From Holophagales bacterium (GTDB lineage: Bacteria > Acidobacteriota > Thermoanaerobaculia > UBA5066), in contig JADJVF010000010.1 in NCBI GenBank assembly GCA_016716705.1, positions 117,839 through 181,838 of the forward strand: a stretch of DNA of 64,000 nt. The letters run 5' to 3'. The notes under the pieces are model-generated. The model was given only the letters and a program-made list of their open reading frames with translations. It was not told the DNA's origin and ran no database searches. Within the stretch, counting starts at the first letter, position 1; every line of letters begins with the position of its first letter. Shown here piece by piece: positions 29,594-38,180 of the stretch. A program made the translations under genes and the position numbers.

Positions 29594-30778
29594 ATGAGCA
29601 CCGCCCTCATCGACTACTGCCGAACCGAGATCGAGGCCCTCAAGGAAGCCCGCACCTTCAAGAAGGAGCGCGTCCTGGAGGGTCCCACCGGGGCCCGCGT
29701 CCGCGTCGACGGCCGCGAGGTCCTGATGCTCACCTCCAACAACTACCTCGGCTTCGCCAACCACCCGCGCATCGTCGAGGCCGCCCGCAAGGCCCTCGAG
29801 CGCTGGGGCAACGGCCTCGGCTCCGTCCGCTTCATCTGCGGGACGCAGGAGCTCCACAAGGAGCTCGAGCGGACGATCTCGGCCTTCTTCGGCACCGAGG
29901 ACACCATCCTCTACATGTCCTGCTGGAACGCCAACGAAGGGCTCTTCCAGCCCCTCCTCGGCGAGGAGGACGCCATCCTGACGGACGGCCTCAACCACGC
30001 CTCCATCATCGACGGCATCCGCCTCTGCAAGGCGAAGCGCTACGTCCTGCCTCACGGCGACCTCGCGGCGTCCGAGAAGGCGCTCGTCGATTCGCAGGCC
30101 CAGCGGCGGCGCCTCTACATGACCGACGGCGTCTTCTCGATGGAAGGCGAGGTCGGCCCGATCCCCGAGCTCGTCGACCTCTGCGCCCGGCACGACACGC
30201 TCCTCGTCGTCGACGACTCGCACGCCACGGGCGTCCTCGGCGCCACCGGCCGCGGCTCGGCGGAGGAGACCGGCGTCCACGGGAAGGTGGCCGTCTTCAC
30301 GTCGACCCTCGGCAAGGCGATGGGCTCGGCCGCCGGCGGCTTCACCACCGGCCCCGGCCCCCTCGTCGAGTTCCTCCGCCAGCGCTCGCGGACGACGCTC
30401 TTCTCGAACGCCCTTCCCCCCGCCGTCACCGCCTCGTCCCTCGAAGCGTTCCGGATGCTGATGGAGGACCCCACCCCGGTGCAGCGGGTCCGCGCGAACG
30501 CGGCTTACTTCCGGACGAAGATGACCGACGCGGGCTTCAACATCCCGAAGGGAGTCCACCCGATCGTTCCGGTCATCGTCGGCGACACGGCGAAGGCTCT
30601 TGCGATGTCGGCGGCCCTCTTCGAGAAGGGGGTCTACGTCTCGGGCTTCGGCTACCCCGTCGTCCCCCAGGGGCACGCGCGCCTGCGCTGCCAGATCTCG
30701 GCCACCCACTCCACCGCCGACCTCGACGAGGCCGTCGACGCGTTCAAGGCCGTCGGGAAAGAGTTCGGCGTCATCTGA
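29594..30778 (+). CDS. kbl: 2-amino-3-ketobutyrate CoA ligase (glycine C-acetyltransferase)
   Basis: A 394-residue PLP enzyme of the alpha-oxoamine synthase family. GSVRFICGTQELHKELE, DGLNHASIIDGIRLCKAKRY, VVDDSHATG and the PLP-lysine motif TSTLGKAMGSA match Kbl more closely than 8-amino-7-oxononanoate or 5-aminolevulinate synthase. It cleaves 2-amino-3-oxobutanoate with CoA to glycine and acetyl-CoA in threonine breakdown. The usual partner, threonine dehydrogenase (tdh), is not in the window. Kbl is favoured over BioF by the GTQELHKELE segment. Confidence 0.9.
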   Translation: MSTALIDYCRTEIEALKEARTFKKERVLEGPTGARVRVDGREVLMLTSNNYLGFANHPRIVEAARKALERWGNGLGSVRFICGTQELHKELERTISAFFGTEDTILYMSCWNANEGLFQPLLGEEDAILTDGLNHASIIDGIRLCKAKRYVLPHGDLAASEKALVDSQAQRRRLYMTDGVFSMEGEVGPIPELVDLCARHDTLLVVDDSHATGVLGATGRGSAEETGVHGKVAVFTSTLGKAMGSAAGGFTTGPGPLVEFLRQRSRTTLFSNALPPAVTASSLEAFRMLMEDPTPVQRVRANAAYFRTKMTDAGFNIPKGVHPIVPVIVGDTAKALAMSAALFEKGVYVSGFGYPVVPQGHARLRCQISATHSTADLDEAVDAFKAVGKEFGVI

Positions 30779-30830
30779 AGTGATCGCGGGGGACCACGGC
30801 CCTTCGGGCCTGCGGCCGGTCCCCGATTCC

Positions 30831-30876
30831 GTGCCAGGCGTGAAATCGGTGTTTCCACAATACACGATCCTGGCCC
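30831..30876. repeat. Degenerate copy of a REP-like palindromic element
   Basis: This stretch shares GTGCCAGGCGTG and ACAATACACGA with the two arms of the perfect palindrome at 31874-31934 and keeps short inverted pairs (GCCAGG/CCTGGC and CGTG/CACG). It lies between kbl and the CPBP protease gene. It is read as a diverged copy of the same element. Confidence 0.6.
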
Positions 30877-30900
30877 AGTCCCCCCTCCGAGCGGGCTCGG

Positions 30901-31842
30901 TCAGCCCGCGAGGCCGGGCACCTGCGCGAAGGGCTCTTCGCCCGGCGTCCGGCGCGCGGCGAAGCCCTTCCGCACGAGCGCCCACGCGACCGCGAGGCTC
31001 GCCACGGCGACGAGGATCCCCGCCTCGCCGACCCAGATCGACGGCTCCTTCGTCGACGTGTCGAACGTCCCCTGGATCACGGCGTTCCAGACCCCGTGGA
31101 GGACGATCGCCGGCCAGACGCTCCCGGTCGAGAGGCGCAGGAAGGCCAGCGTGAAGCCGATCCCCACGACCGTGGCGACGAAAACCGCCGCCGAGAGGAC
31201 GCGGTTCGGCCCGGCGGCGTACTGACCGCTGACGATCAGCGGCACGTGCCAAAGCGCCCAGACGAGGCTGCTGACGAGGACCGGCCTCGGCACCTCGGCC
31301 TCGATGAGCCGCGTGAGGAGGTAGCCCCGCCAGCCGATCTCCTCGCCGGCCGCTGAAAAGAGGCTCAGGACCGAGACGAGCGTCAGCGTGAGGCCGAGAA
31401 GCGTCGCGAAGCGTGCCGGTTGGCCGAGCGCCGAGAGCCCGACGTCCGCGAGCGCCGGCACGTGGAAGCCCGCGAGCCCCGTCGCCCACGCGAGACCGTA
31501 GACGACGGACCCGAGGACCGGAGGCAGAAGCCAGCCGAACCCGATCGCTTTCCACCCCACCGATCCGCCGATCCGGAACGACACGTCCCGGAACCCCTCC
31601 CGGAAGACGAGCCGGGCGGCGATCGAGGCGACCCCGGGCGTCCACATGAGTCCGTAGACGAGCCACGGGCTCTCCCCGATCGGCTTCCCCGAGCGGAGCA
31701 GGAGTCCCTGGAAGACGCCGCTCCCGAGCGCGACGACGGCGAAGAAAACGAGGAGCCCCTTGCGGGCTTCGTCGGCGCGGGTCGGGACGGGCGGGGCTTC
31801 CGGGGGAGCCGGGGACGCTCCGGTTTCGGCGGGTTCGCTCAT
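30901..31842 (-). CDS. CPBP-family intramembrane glutamic protease
   Basis: A 313-residue integral membrane protein with about eight helices. The Abi/CPBP motifs are complete: EEIGWRGYLL (Glu-Glu and Arg), WALWHVPLI (His) and HGVWNAV (His and Asn). The family includes Rce1-type CAAX proteases and bacteriocin-immunity proteins. The N-terminus is Pro/Ala-rich and cytosolic. The gene is flanked on both sides by related REP-like palindromes. The start at 31842 opens with MSEPAETG. The substrate is unknown. Confidence 0.88.
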   Translation of the reverse strand: MSEPAETGASPAPPEAPPVPTRADEARKGLLVFFAVVALGSGVFQGLLLRSGKPIGESPWLVYGLMWTPGVASIAARLVFREGFRDVSFRIGGSVGWKAIGFGWLLPPVLGSVVYGLAWATGLAGFHVPALADVGLSALGQPARFATLLGLTLTLVSVLSLFSAAGEEIGWRGYLLTRLIEAEVPRPVLVSSLVWALWHVPLIVSGQYAAGPNRVLSAAVFVATVVGIGFTLAFLRLSTGSVWPAIVLHGVWNAVIQGTFDTSTKEPSIWVGEAGILVAVASLAVAWALVRKGFAARRTPGEEPFAQVPGLAG

Positions 31843-31873
31843 CCGCCTGAGTCTCGCACGGGCCCACCCACGA

Positions 31874-31934
31874 TCGTGCCAGGCGTGCATTCGTGTATTG
31901 TTTTCAACAATACACGAATGCACGCCTGGCACGA
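31874..31934. repeat. Perfect 29-bp inverted repeat with 3-base loop (REP-like)
   Basis: Bases 31874-31902 and 31906-31934 are exact reverse complements, beginning TCGTGCCAGGCGTGCATTCG and separated by only TTC. The local A+T content is higher than in neighbouring DNA. A degenerate relative lies at 30831-30876. The structure fits a REP/BIME-type element mobilised by TnpA-REP transposases, although no such gene is present in the window. It could also act as a transcript stabiliser for the flanking minus-strand genes. Confidence 0.85.
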
Positions 31935-31964
31935 AGCACGGGGTTCCGCGGCACCCCGGGAACA

Positions 31965-31994
31965 CGAAGGCCGCGGCTTTCGCCGCGGCCTTCG
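31965..31994. terminator. Hairpin downstream of the OPT transporter gene
   Basis: A perfect 13-bp stem (CGAAGGCCGCGGC and its complement, loop TTTC) lies 25 bases beyond the OPT stop codon, in the direction of its transcription. No U-tract follows on the minus strand, so terminator function is inferred. Confidence 0.55.
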
Positions 31995-32018
31995 ACCGGA
32001 ACGGGTGGCTTCCCGAAG

Positions 32019-34067
32019 CTACATGATCGCCGTCGGCGGCGCCGGCTCGTCGGCCGCGCCCGCCTTGCCGAGCGGCACGTAGATCAGGTACGCCGCGAGG
32101 AGGGCGACGACGGGGATCGCGAGCCACGGCGCGATCGGCGCGAACGCGGCGATCGTCGGGAACGTGTTGTCCGAGCGGAACGCCACGACGCCCGCCACGA
32201 GGAGGCCGACGAGGGCCTCGCCCGCGATCAGGCCCGACGCCGCCAGGACGCCCGCGTTCTCCACGCGCGCCTTCTGGGCCGCGTTGAAATCGCGCTTGCC
32301 GGCGAGCTTGTCGACGAAGCCGCGGATGAGGCCGCCGATGAAGATGGCGAACGTCGTCTCGAGCGGGAGGTACATGCCGACCGAGAAGAGCATCGGGCTC
32401 TTGACGCGGACGAGGATCAGCGTGATCCCCATCGCGATCCCGACGAGGACGAGCGGCCAGGCCATCTCGCCGCCGACGATCCCCTGCGAGAGGGCCGCCA
32501 TGAGGCCCGCCTGCGGGGCCGGGAGGTTCTTGCCGCCGAAGCCGCCGATGCCGGGGTTGCTGGCGAGGTCCGACGTGTGGAGGAGGTAGAGCGGGAAGAA
32601 CATGACGGCGCCGGCGACGACGACGCCGATCACGTCGCCCACCTGCATCTTCCACGGAGTACCGCCGAGGATGTGCCCGACCTTCAGGTCCTGGAGCATC
32701 TCGCCCGCGACGGCGGAGGAGACGCAGACGACCGCGGCCACGGCGAGGACCGCGGCGACTCCCTGGGTCCCCTTGACGCCGATGATGACCATCGTGAGGG
32801 CGGCGACGATCGTCGTCGCGAGCGTGAGGCCCGAGATCGGGTTGTTCGAGGAGCCGATCAGCCCGACGAGGTTCCCGGAGACCGCCGCGAAGAAGAAGCC
32901 GGTGACGAGCATGACGACCGCCGCCAGCACCGCACCGCCGACGACGCCGGTGAAGTAGTAGTAGAGGGCGACCATCAGGACGAAGACCGCCGCGATCCCC
33001 ATCAGGACGACCTTGAAGGAGAGGTCCTTCTCGGTCCGCTCGGTCGCCTCGGACGCCGCCGCCGACTTCTTCACGTCGGCCACGCCGCGCTTGATCCCCG
33101 AGATGAGGTTCTTGCGCATCTTCCAGAGGGTGAAGCAGGCGCCGACGAGCATCCCGCCGACCGCGATGGGCCGGACGATGTAGCGGTAGAGGTGGCCCGC
33201 GAGGCCGGCCCAGTCCTGGACGCCGGTGGCGGCGTCGGTGTACTTGTCGATGAGGTTCGGGCCGAGGAAGAAGACGAGGAGCGGGACGAAGAGCCCCCAG
33301 GCGAGGAGGCCGCCCGCGAAGTTCAGCGCGCCGAGCTCGGGCCCGATGATGTAGCCGACGCCCATGTAGGCGGGCGTGGCGGCCGGGGCCGAGATCGTCG
33401 TGATGCCGCCGGCGGAGATGGTGTTCGAGTCCTTCGTGAGGCCGAGCCGCACGAAGCTCTCCTTGAGCTTGCCGACGCCGACCTGGAAGTCGTTCGAGGC
33501 GCGGAAGACGCCCGCGTCCCCGAGGAGCTTGATGACGGCCCCGACGCCCATCGCCTTGAAGAGCTGGATGGCGGCGTCGGCCCCGCGCTGACCCGCCTTG
33601 TGGATCTCGCTCGCGGCGACCGACTCGGGGAATGGCAGCCCCTTGTCCTCGACCATGACGCGTCTGAGGATCGTCACGAAGAAGATGCCGAGCAGGCCGC
33701 CGAGGATCATCAGGGCGGTCGCGATCCCGTATTCCTTCGGGTCGAACCCGTTGAACTTCCACATCCCGAGGATGACGAACGCCGGGATGGTGAAGATGGC
33801 GCCCGCGGCGACCGACTCGCCGATGGAGCCGACGGTTCGGGCGAAGTTCTCCTCCAGGAGGGAGCCCTTGAAGATCCGGAGGACGGCCATGCCGATGACG
33901 GCGGCCGGGTAGGTCGCGGCGATCGTCATCCCGGCCTTCAGGCCGAGGTAGGCGTTGGCCGCGCCGAGAATGACGGCCATCAGAAGCCCGAGGACGAGCG
34001 CCCGCCCGGTGAACTCCGACATCGTGGAGCTCGCCGGCACGAACGGCTGGAACGGTTTCTCACTCAT
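32019..34067 (-). CDS. OPT-family oligopeptide transporter
   Basis: A 682-residue, roughly 16-helix transporter of the oligopeptide transporter (OPT) superfamily. It shows NAYLGLKAGMTIAATYPAAV near the N-terminus, the segment FPESVAASEIHKAG, SSNNPISGLTLAT and VRVKSPMLFSVGMYLP near the end. These are hallmarks of the bacterial OPT branch, whose members are proposed to import peptides with protons or metals. It lies near an M14 carboxypeptidase and gamma-glutamyltransferase, which fits peptide use. Substrate is inferred. Confidence 0.9.
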   Translation of the reverse strand: MSEKPFQPFVPASSTMSEFTGRALVLGLLMAVILGAANAYLGLKAGMTIAATYPAAVIGMAVLRIFKGSLLEENFARTVGSIGESVAAGAIFTIPAFVILGMWKFNGFDPKEYGIATALMILGGLLGIFFVTILRRVMVEDKGLPFPESVAASEIHKAGQRGADAAIQLFKAMGVGAVIKLLGDAGVFRASNDFQVGVGKLKESFVRLGLTKDSNTISAGGITTISAPAATPAYMGVGYIIGPELGALNFAGGLLAWGLFVPLLVFFLGPNLIDKYTDAATGVQDWAGLAGHLYRYIVRPIAVGGMLVGACFTLWKMRKNLISGIKRGVADVKKSAAASEATERTEKDLSFKVVLMGIAAVFVLMVALYYYFTGVVGGAVLAAVVMLVTGFFFAAVSGNLVGLIGSSNNPISGLTLATTIVAALTMVIIGVKGTQGVAAVLAVAAVVCVSSAVAGEMLQDLKVGHILGGTPWKMQVGDVIGVVVAGAVMFFPLYLLHTSDLASNPGIGGFGGKNLPAPQAGLMAALSQGIVGGEMAWPLVLVGIAMGITLILVRVKSPMLFSVGMYLPLETTFAIFIGGLIRGFVDKLAGKRDFNAAQKARVENAGVLAASGLIAGEALVGLLVAGVVAFRSDNTFPTIAAFAPIAPWLAIPVVALLAAYLIYVPLGKAGAADEPAPPTAIM

Positions 34068-34201
34068 TCAGGAAGATCCTCCCTCGTGGTCTGCTCTCGT
34101 AATGAACGGTCAAGTGGCCGGAGGCGCATCAAACGCGGATTCTACACGGGGACCCGGACCCCACGGTGCCGTCAAAGCGGCTTTCCGGGCGGGCCGCGGA
34201 G

Positions 34202-34594
34202 CTACGGGACGACCGCGACGTGGAAGTGGGCTTCGAGCGTCTCGTGCTCGTACGAGGCGGGCAGGGGCGGGAACGGCGAGGCCTTCTCGACCGCCGCGAG
34301 CGCCGCCTTGTCCCACGCCTTCACGCCCGACTCCATCGAGACGAACGCCGACTGGACCCGTCCGTCCCGGCTGAGGACGGCCTGGACGACGCACTTCTTC
34401 CCCACTGCCGGAAACGCGGAGGGTGCCTTCCAGAGGCCCGCGACCTTCTGGAAGACCTGCTTCTGGTAGCCCGGATCCTTCAGGGTCGACTGGAAGTAGA
34501 CGTTCAGCGAGGGCCGGCCCGCCGCGAGGGCATCGAAGCCAGGGACGACAGAGAGGGCGAGGAGGAAAAGGAGGGGGGCCGCGATTCGCTTCAT
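34202..34594 (-). CDS. Secreted TonB C-terminal-domain protein
   Basis: A 130-residue exported protein. The signal peptide covers residues 1-25 (MKRIAAPLLFLLALSVVPGF...). The rest matches a stand-alone TonB C-terminal fold: VVQAVLSRDGRVQSAFVSMESGVKAWDKAA and a terminal strand LEAHFHVAVVP. There is no transmembrane anchor or proline linker as in TonB itself. ATG 34594 was chosen over 34633 because it yields the signal peptide at the N-terminus. Its partner and role are unknown. Confidence 0.72.
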   Translation of the reverse strand: MKRIAAPLLFLLALSVVPGFDALAAGRPSLNVYFQSTLKDPGYQKQVFQKVAGLWKAPSAFPAVGKKCVVQAVLSRDGRVQSAFVSMESGVKAWDKAALAAVEKASPFPPLPASYEHETLEAHFHVAVVP

Positions 34595-34686
34595 CTCCGG
34601 AATTCTCCCGCCGTCGAGCATACGGCGCTGCACCGCGGCGTTGGCGGCAGAGCCCCTTCGATCGCCCCGCGCGCTAACCTCCGCGG

Positions 34687-36492
34687 ATGCGCCCGGCCTC
34701 CCCCACCGCCGCCCTCGCGATTCCCGCCGCCCTCGCTCTCCTTCTCGCGATGCCGCTCGGCGCCCAGGAGCGGCCGAAGGTGCCGATCCCGCCCGACCAC
34801 TACACGAAAGCCGAGCTGAACGCCTTCCGCGGGACGCCGTCGTACGAAGAGACGCTCACGTTCCTTCGGCGCCTGGAGATGACCTCGCCGTATCTGTCCC
34901 TGTCGTTCTACGGAACGAGCGGCGAGGGGCGGCCGATGCCTCTCCTCGTCGCCTCGAAGGACAAGGCGTTCACGCCGGATGCGGCCGCGAAGGCGGGCAA
35001 ACCCGTCGTCCTCGTCCTGAACGGCATCCACCCCGGCGAGCCCGACGGCAAGGACGCCTGCCTCATCCTCCTCCGCGACATGGCGCTCGGGAATCGGCCC
35101 GACCTCCTCGACACCCTGACGCTCCTCGTCGTCCCCATCTACAACGTCGACGGTCACGAGCGCGTCTCGAAGTGGAACCGCCCGAACCAGGATGGGCCGG
35201 TGGACGGTATGGGCTTCCGGACGACGACCCAGGGGCTCGACCTGAACCGCGACTTCCTGAAGGCCGACGCCCCCGAGACGCGCGCGCTCCTTTCTCTCGT
35301 CGCCGCCTGGAACCCCGACCTCTTCGTCGACGACCACGTCACCGACGGCTCCGACGCGCAGACCACCCTGACGGTGTCGTACGGCGCCGAGCCGGCGACC
35401 CCGGAGCCCCTCCGCGCCTGGCTCGATTCGGTGATGCGCCCCGCCCTCGCCGAGGTGGAGGAGGCGGGTTGGAAGACCTCGCCCTACATCGAATGGGTCG
35501 ACCCGCTCGATCCGCCGAAGGGTATCGACCTCGGACCCTCCGAGCCTCGCTACGGGACGGGCTACATGCCGCTCCGCGGGATCCCGTCGATCCTCGTCGA
35601 GAACCACGCCCTGAAGCCGTACGGCGAAAGGGTCCGAGCGAATGCCGCATTCCTGTCGGCCCTCCTCTCCCGCGTCGGACGGGAGCCCGGGCCGCTCGAG
35701 GAGGCCAGGGCCGTCGCGACGAGCGCCGCGCGGAGCGCTCCCGTCGGCACCCCCTTCGTCCTCGAGGCCGAGACGGACCTCTCGCGGCCGGAACCGATCG
35801 ACTTTCCCGGCTTCGCGTGGTCTCAGGTCGTCTCTCCCGTCACCGGGCGGCCGCGGCTCGTCTACGACCCGGCGAAACCGATGAACATCCCGATGCCCGT
35901 CTACCGCCACGCGAAGGCGAAGGCGACGGCGCCCCGCCCCGCCGCCTACCTCGTCCCCGCCGGCTGGCCCCGCATCGAGGAGAAGCTCGCCGCGCACGGT
36001 ATCCGCTTCTCGAAGCTGACACAGCCGCGCACTCTCGCCGTCGGCACCTACCGGGCCAGCGAGGCGAAGCTCGAGAGCGCGCCGTACCAGGGGCGCGTCC
36101 GGGTGAGCGCGAAAATCGCGAAGGCGACGGAGACCCGGACGGTTCCGGCCGGCTCCCTCTACGTCCCGCTCGACACCCCGCTCGCCCCCGTCGTGATGCA
36201 CCTTCTCGAGCCGGAAGGGCCCGACTCGCTCTTCGCGTGGGGCGAGCTCTCCTCGGCCCTCGAGATGAAGGAGTACATCGACGCCCGCGTCCTCGACCCG
36301 CTCGCGGCGAAGCTGCTGAAGGAGGACCCGAAGCTCGCGGCCGACTGGAAGGCGAAGCTGGCGGACCCGCAGTTCGCGGCAAATGCGCGAGAGCGCTACC
36401 GCTTCTTCTACTCGCGAACGCCCTACTGGGACGAGTCCGTCGGCCTCCTCCCGGTCTTTCGGCTCGCTGCGCCGCTCGTCGACGCTCCGTAG
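34687..36492 (+). CDS. Secreted M14-family zinc carboxypeptidase
   Basis: A 601-residue exported metallopeptidase with signal peptide cleaved near LGAQ (residue 26). Zinc ligands are the His and Glu of NGIHPGEPDGKDA (HxxE) and the His of FVDDHVTDGSD; the substrate-binding GLDLNRDF and the NVDGHER segment also match M14. The C-terminal 250 residues form an extra beta-rich region, so it is longer than pancreatic-type enzymes. It probably trims peptides in the periplasm or outside the cell, providing substrates for the OPT and APC importers nearby. Confidence 0.87.
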   Translation: MRPASPTAALAIPAALALLLAMPLGAQERPKVPIPPDHYTKAELNAFRGTPSYEETLTFLRRLEMTSPYLSLSFYGTSGEGRPMPLLVASKDKAFTPDAAAKAGKPVVLVLNGIHPGEPDGKDACLILLRDMALGNRPDLLDTLTLLVVPIYNVDGHERVSKWNRPNQDGPVDGMGFRTTTQGLDLNRDFLKADAPETRALLSLVAAWNPDLFVDDHVTDGSDAQTTLTVSYGAEPATPEPLRAWLDSVMRPALAEVEEAGWKTSPYIEWVDPLDPPKGIDLGPSEPRYGTGYMPLRGIPSILVENHALKPYGERVRANAAFLSALLSRVGREPGPLEEARAVATSAARSAPVGTPFVLEAETDLSRPEPIDFPGFAWSQVVSPVTGRPRLVYDPAKPMNIPMPVYRHAKAKATAPRPAAYLVPAGWPRIEEKLAAHGIRFSKLTQPRTLAVGTYRASEAKLESAPYQGRVRVSAKIAKATETRTVPAGSLYVPLDTPLAPVVMHLLEPEGPDSLFAWGELSSALEMKEYIDARVLDPLAAKLLKEDPKLAADWKAKLADPQFAANARERYRFFYSRTPYWDESVGLLPVFRLAAPLVDAP

Positions 36493-36524
36493 CCCCATCG
36501 CGTCCTCGGGAGCACGGGACGGCC

Positions 36525-36983
36525 CTACGGGCAGAATGCCCGGACCGCGAGGGAAGGGGCCCCGGGAGTGCTGCTGGAGAACTCGAAGGACATGAGGCCG
36601 GACGCTCCGACGCCGTTGGTCACCAGGATCTGGTAGCGCGTCGTGCCGGCCTCCATGCGAGGCATGGGGAACACCTTCTGAGAGGAACACGGCATGTTGC
36701 CGACGACCGTGCCATTGATGGCGACGATGAGCGGCGACAAGGTGCAGCCGCAGACGGCCGACGTCAGGGAGAGGTCCCCCGCGTCCGAGAAGACGGGCGG
36801 TGCTTCGGCGGTGAGACTGATGACGCCGGCGGAGGGGAGGCCTCCTGTCTCCGTCGGGGATTCGCCGCAACCACCCCCGAAGACGACGCAGAGGACGAGG
36901 GCCGCGCCAGAGGCTCGGGCCGGCCACAGGCGGCGAAGGGAATCCGGCCGGACGCAACCGTCCGCCCGGAGGCGCCCTTCCAC
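36525..36983 (-). CDS. Lipoprotein of unknown function
   Basis: A 152-residue protein with a long N-terminal region, a hydrophobic signal and a lipobox FGGGC (Cys about residue 39), followed by a Ser/Thr/Gly-rich beta-type domain with a conspicuous Cys-Gly-Cys and two further cysteines. The domain resembles small Ig/IPT-like extracellular folds but no family can be named. The ATG at 36983 lies one base from the sprT-like stop, so both may be cotranscribed. Confidence 0.6.
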   Translation of the reverse strand: MEGRLRADGCVRPDSLRRLWPARASGAALVLCVVFGGGCGESPTETGGLPSAGVISLTAEAPPVFSDAGDLSLTSAVCGCTLSPLIVAINGTVVGNMPCSSQKVFPMPRMEAGTTRYQILVTNGVGASGLMSFEFSSSTPGAPSLAVRAFCP

Positions 36984-36984
36984 G

Positions 36985-37539
36985 TCAGCGTTTCCGCCGC
37001 GCCGTGCGTTTCGGCCGCCGGACGAGGATCAGGCGCGAGGGGCGCCCCTTCCCTTCGCAGGAGGCGCAGAGGCGGGCGCGACCGAAGGGACTCCGGCGCG
37101 TCCACTCGTCGGCGCAGCCGACGCAGCGGTAGGTGTAGCGGGCGTTGCGCGCGCGGATCGTCGCGAGGCGGTCGGTCTCGGGGGCGCTCTTGCGGGTGAC
37201 GCCCAGCTCGCGGGCGACCTCCCAGAAGCGCGAGGAGTGCCCCTCTTCGACGCCCCAGCGGTCGTGGCAGATGGCGTGCGCCGTCTCGTGGAGGAGCGTC
37301 TGGCGCCGGTCGGCCGCCGACATGTGCGCCGAGACGCGGATGACGTGCGGCGGGCCGTACTGGATGACGCCTCCCGTCGCGCGCCGCGAGGAGAGCTCGA
37401 TCCGCGCGGGCGGCAGCCGGTACCCCTCGGCGAGCATGTCGTAGAGCGCCTGGAGCGAGGCCTGGTCGGCGCGCAGCTCCTCCCGGGTGAGCGGGGGGTC
37501 GGAGAAGAGGTCGAGCTGGACGAGCGGTTCACCCTTCAC
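36985..37539 (-). CDS. SprT-like zinc metalloprotease-fold protein
   Basis: A 184-residue protein with the zincin motif HETAH (LLHETAHAICHDRWG) and a third ligand candidate His in EEGHSSRFW. The C-terminal zinc ribbon has YRCVGCADEW and LCASCEGKG. This is the SprT arrangement, related to the protease domain of Spartan, which acts on DNA-protein crosslinks in eukaryotes. GTG 37539 overlaps the TGA of the upstream gene and has GGAGG before it. The bacterial function is not established. Confidence 0.85.
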   Translation of the reverse strand: MKGEPLVQLDLFSDPPLTREELRADQASLQALYDMLAEGYRLPPARIELSSRRATGGVIQYGPPHVIRVSAHMSAADRRQTLLHETAHAICHDRWGVEEGHSSRFWEVARELGVTRKSAPETDRLATIRARNARYTYRCVGCADEWTRRSPFGRARLCASCEGKGRPSRLILVRRPKRTARRKR

Positions 37540-38126
37540 GACAGTCCCTCCAGCGCCTCGCGGTGAGGCGTGAGCGGCCCGTGGAGAACGAGCGCGACGA
37601 CCGCCGCGGCGAGGAGCGCGGCGAGGATCTCGAGGGTCGGAACCGGGCTTCCGCGGAAGGTCGGGACGATGACGATGCGGGCCGTCCATAGGAGGGCGAG
37701 GGCGAAGCCTCCGGGGAGCCAGCGTCCGGTGCCGAGCGCGAGGAGACAGAGGGCGAGGGAAAGGGGGAGCTCGGCGACGACGGCCTGTCCGAGGACGAGC
37801 GGCCACGGGACCGCAGGGAAGGGGAAGAGCCAGAGGCGGACGGCGACCGGGGCGACGACGCCGGCAAGGGCCGCGAGCGGAGCGCCGAAGCCGACCGGCA
37901 CCCTGCGCCGGAGCGCGGCGTAGAAGAGGCCGCGAACGAGCGCCTCGTGGAGGAACGCGAGGAGGACGACGAACGGGAGGGCGACGTACCAGGTGGCGGG
38001 GTGCCTGAAGAAGGCGATGGTGGCGTACCGGAGAGCTCGCGCGACCGGGAGATAGGAGAGCGCTGCAGCGAGGAACGCCAGGACGGCGAGCACCGGCAGG
38101 ACGGACCGCTCCCCCATCCGCGTCAT
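37536..38126 (-). CDS. CPBP-like membrane protein
   Basis: A 196-residue hydrophobic protein with about six helices. HEALVRGLFYAALRR resembles the first CPBP protease motif (EExxxR), but the first glutamate is His, and no clear FxxxH or HxxxN motif follows, so protease activity is doubtful. It is joined to the SprT-like gene by a GTGA overlap, suggesting a functional link. The start (38126 or 38117) is not supported by a ribosome binding site. Confidence 0.6.
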   Translation of the reverse strand: MTRMGERSVLPVLAVLAFLAAALSYLPVARALRYATIAFFRHPATWYVALPFVVLLAFLHEALVRGLFYAALRRRVPVGFGAPLAALAGVVAPVAVRLWLFPFPAVPWPLVLGQAVVAELPLSLALCLLALGTGRWLPGGFALALLWTARIVIVPTFRGSPVPTLEILAALLAAAVVALVLHGPLTPHREALEGLS

Positions 38127-38180
38127 GGGGGAATGGTAGCGAACGTTGACGGCTTCCGACAGTGCGTCGACACTCGGGGC

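Noticed and set aside
31893..34469. Long plus-strand frame opposite the OPT transporter
   Set aside because: Asp/Arg/Glu repetition typical of antisense frames; the minus strand gives a full OPT transporter.
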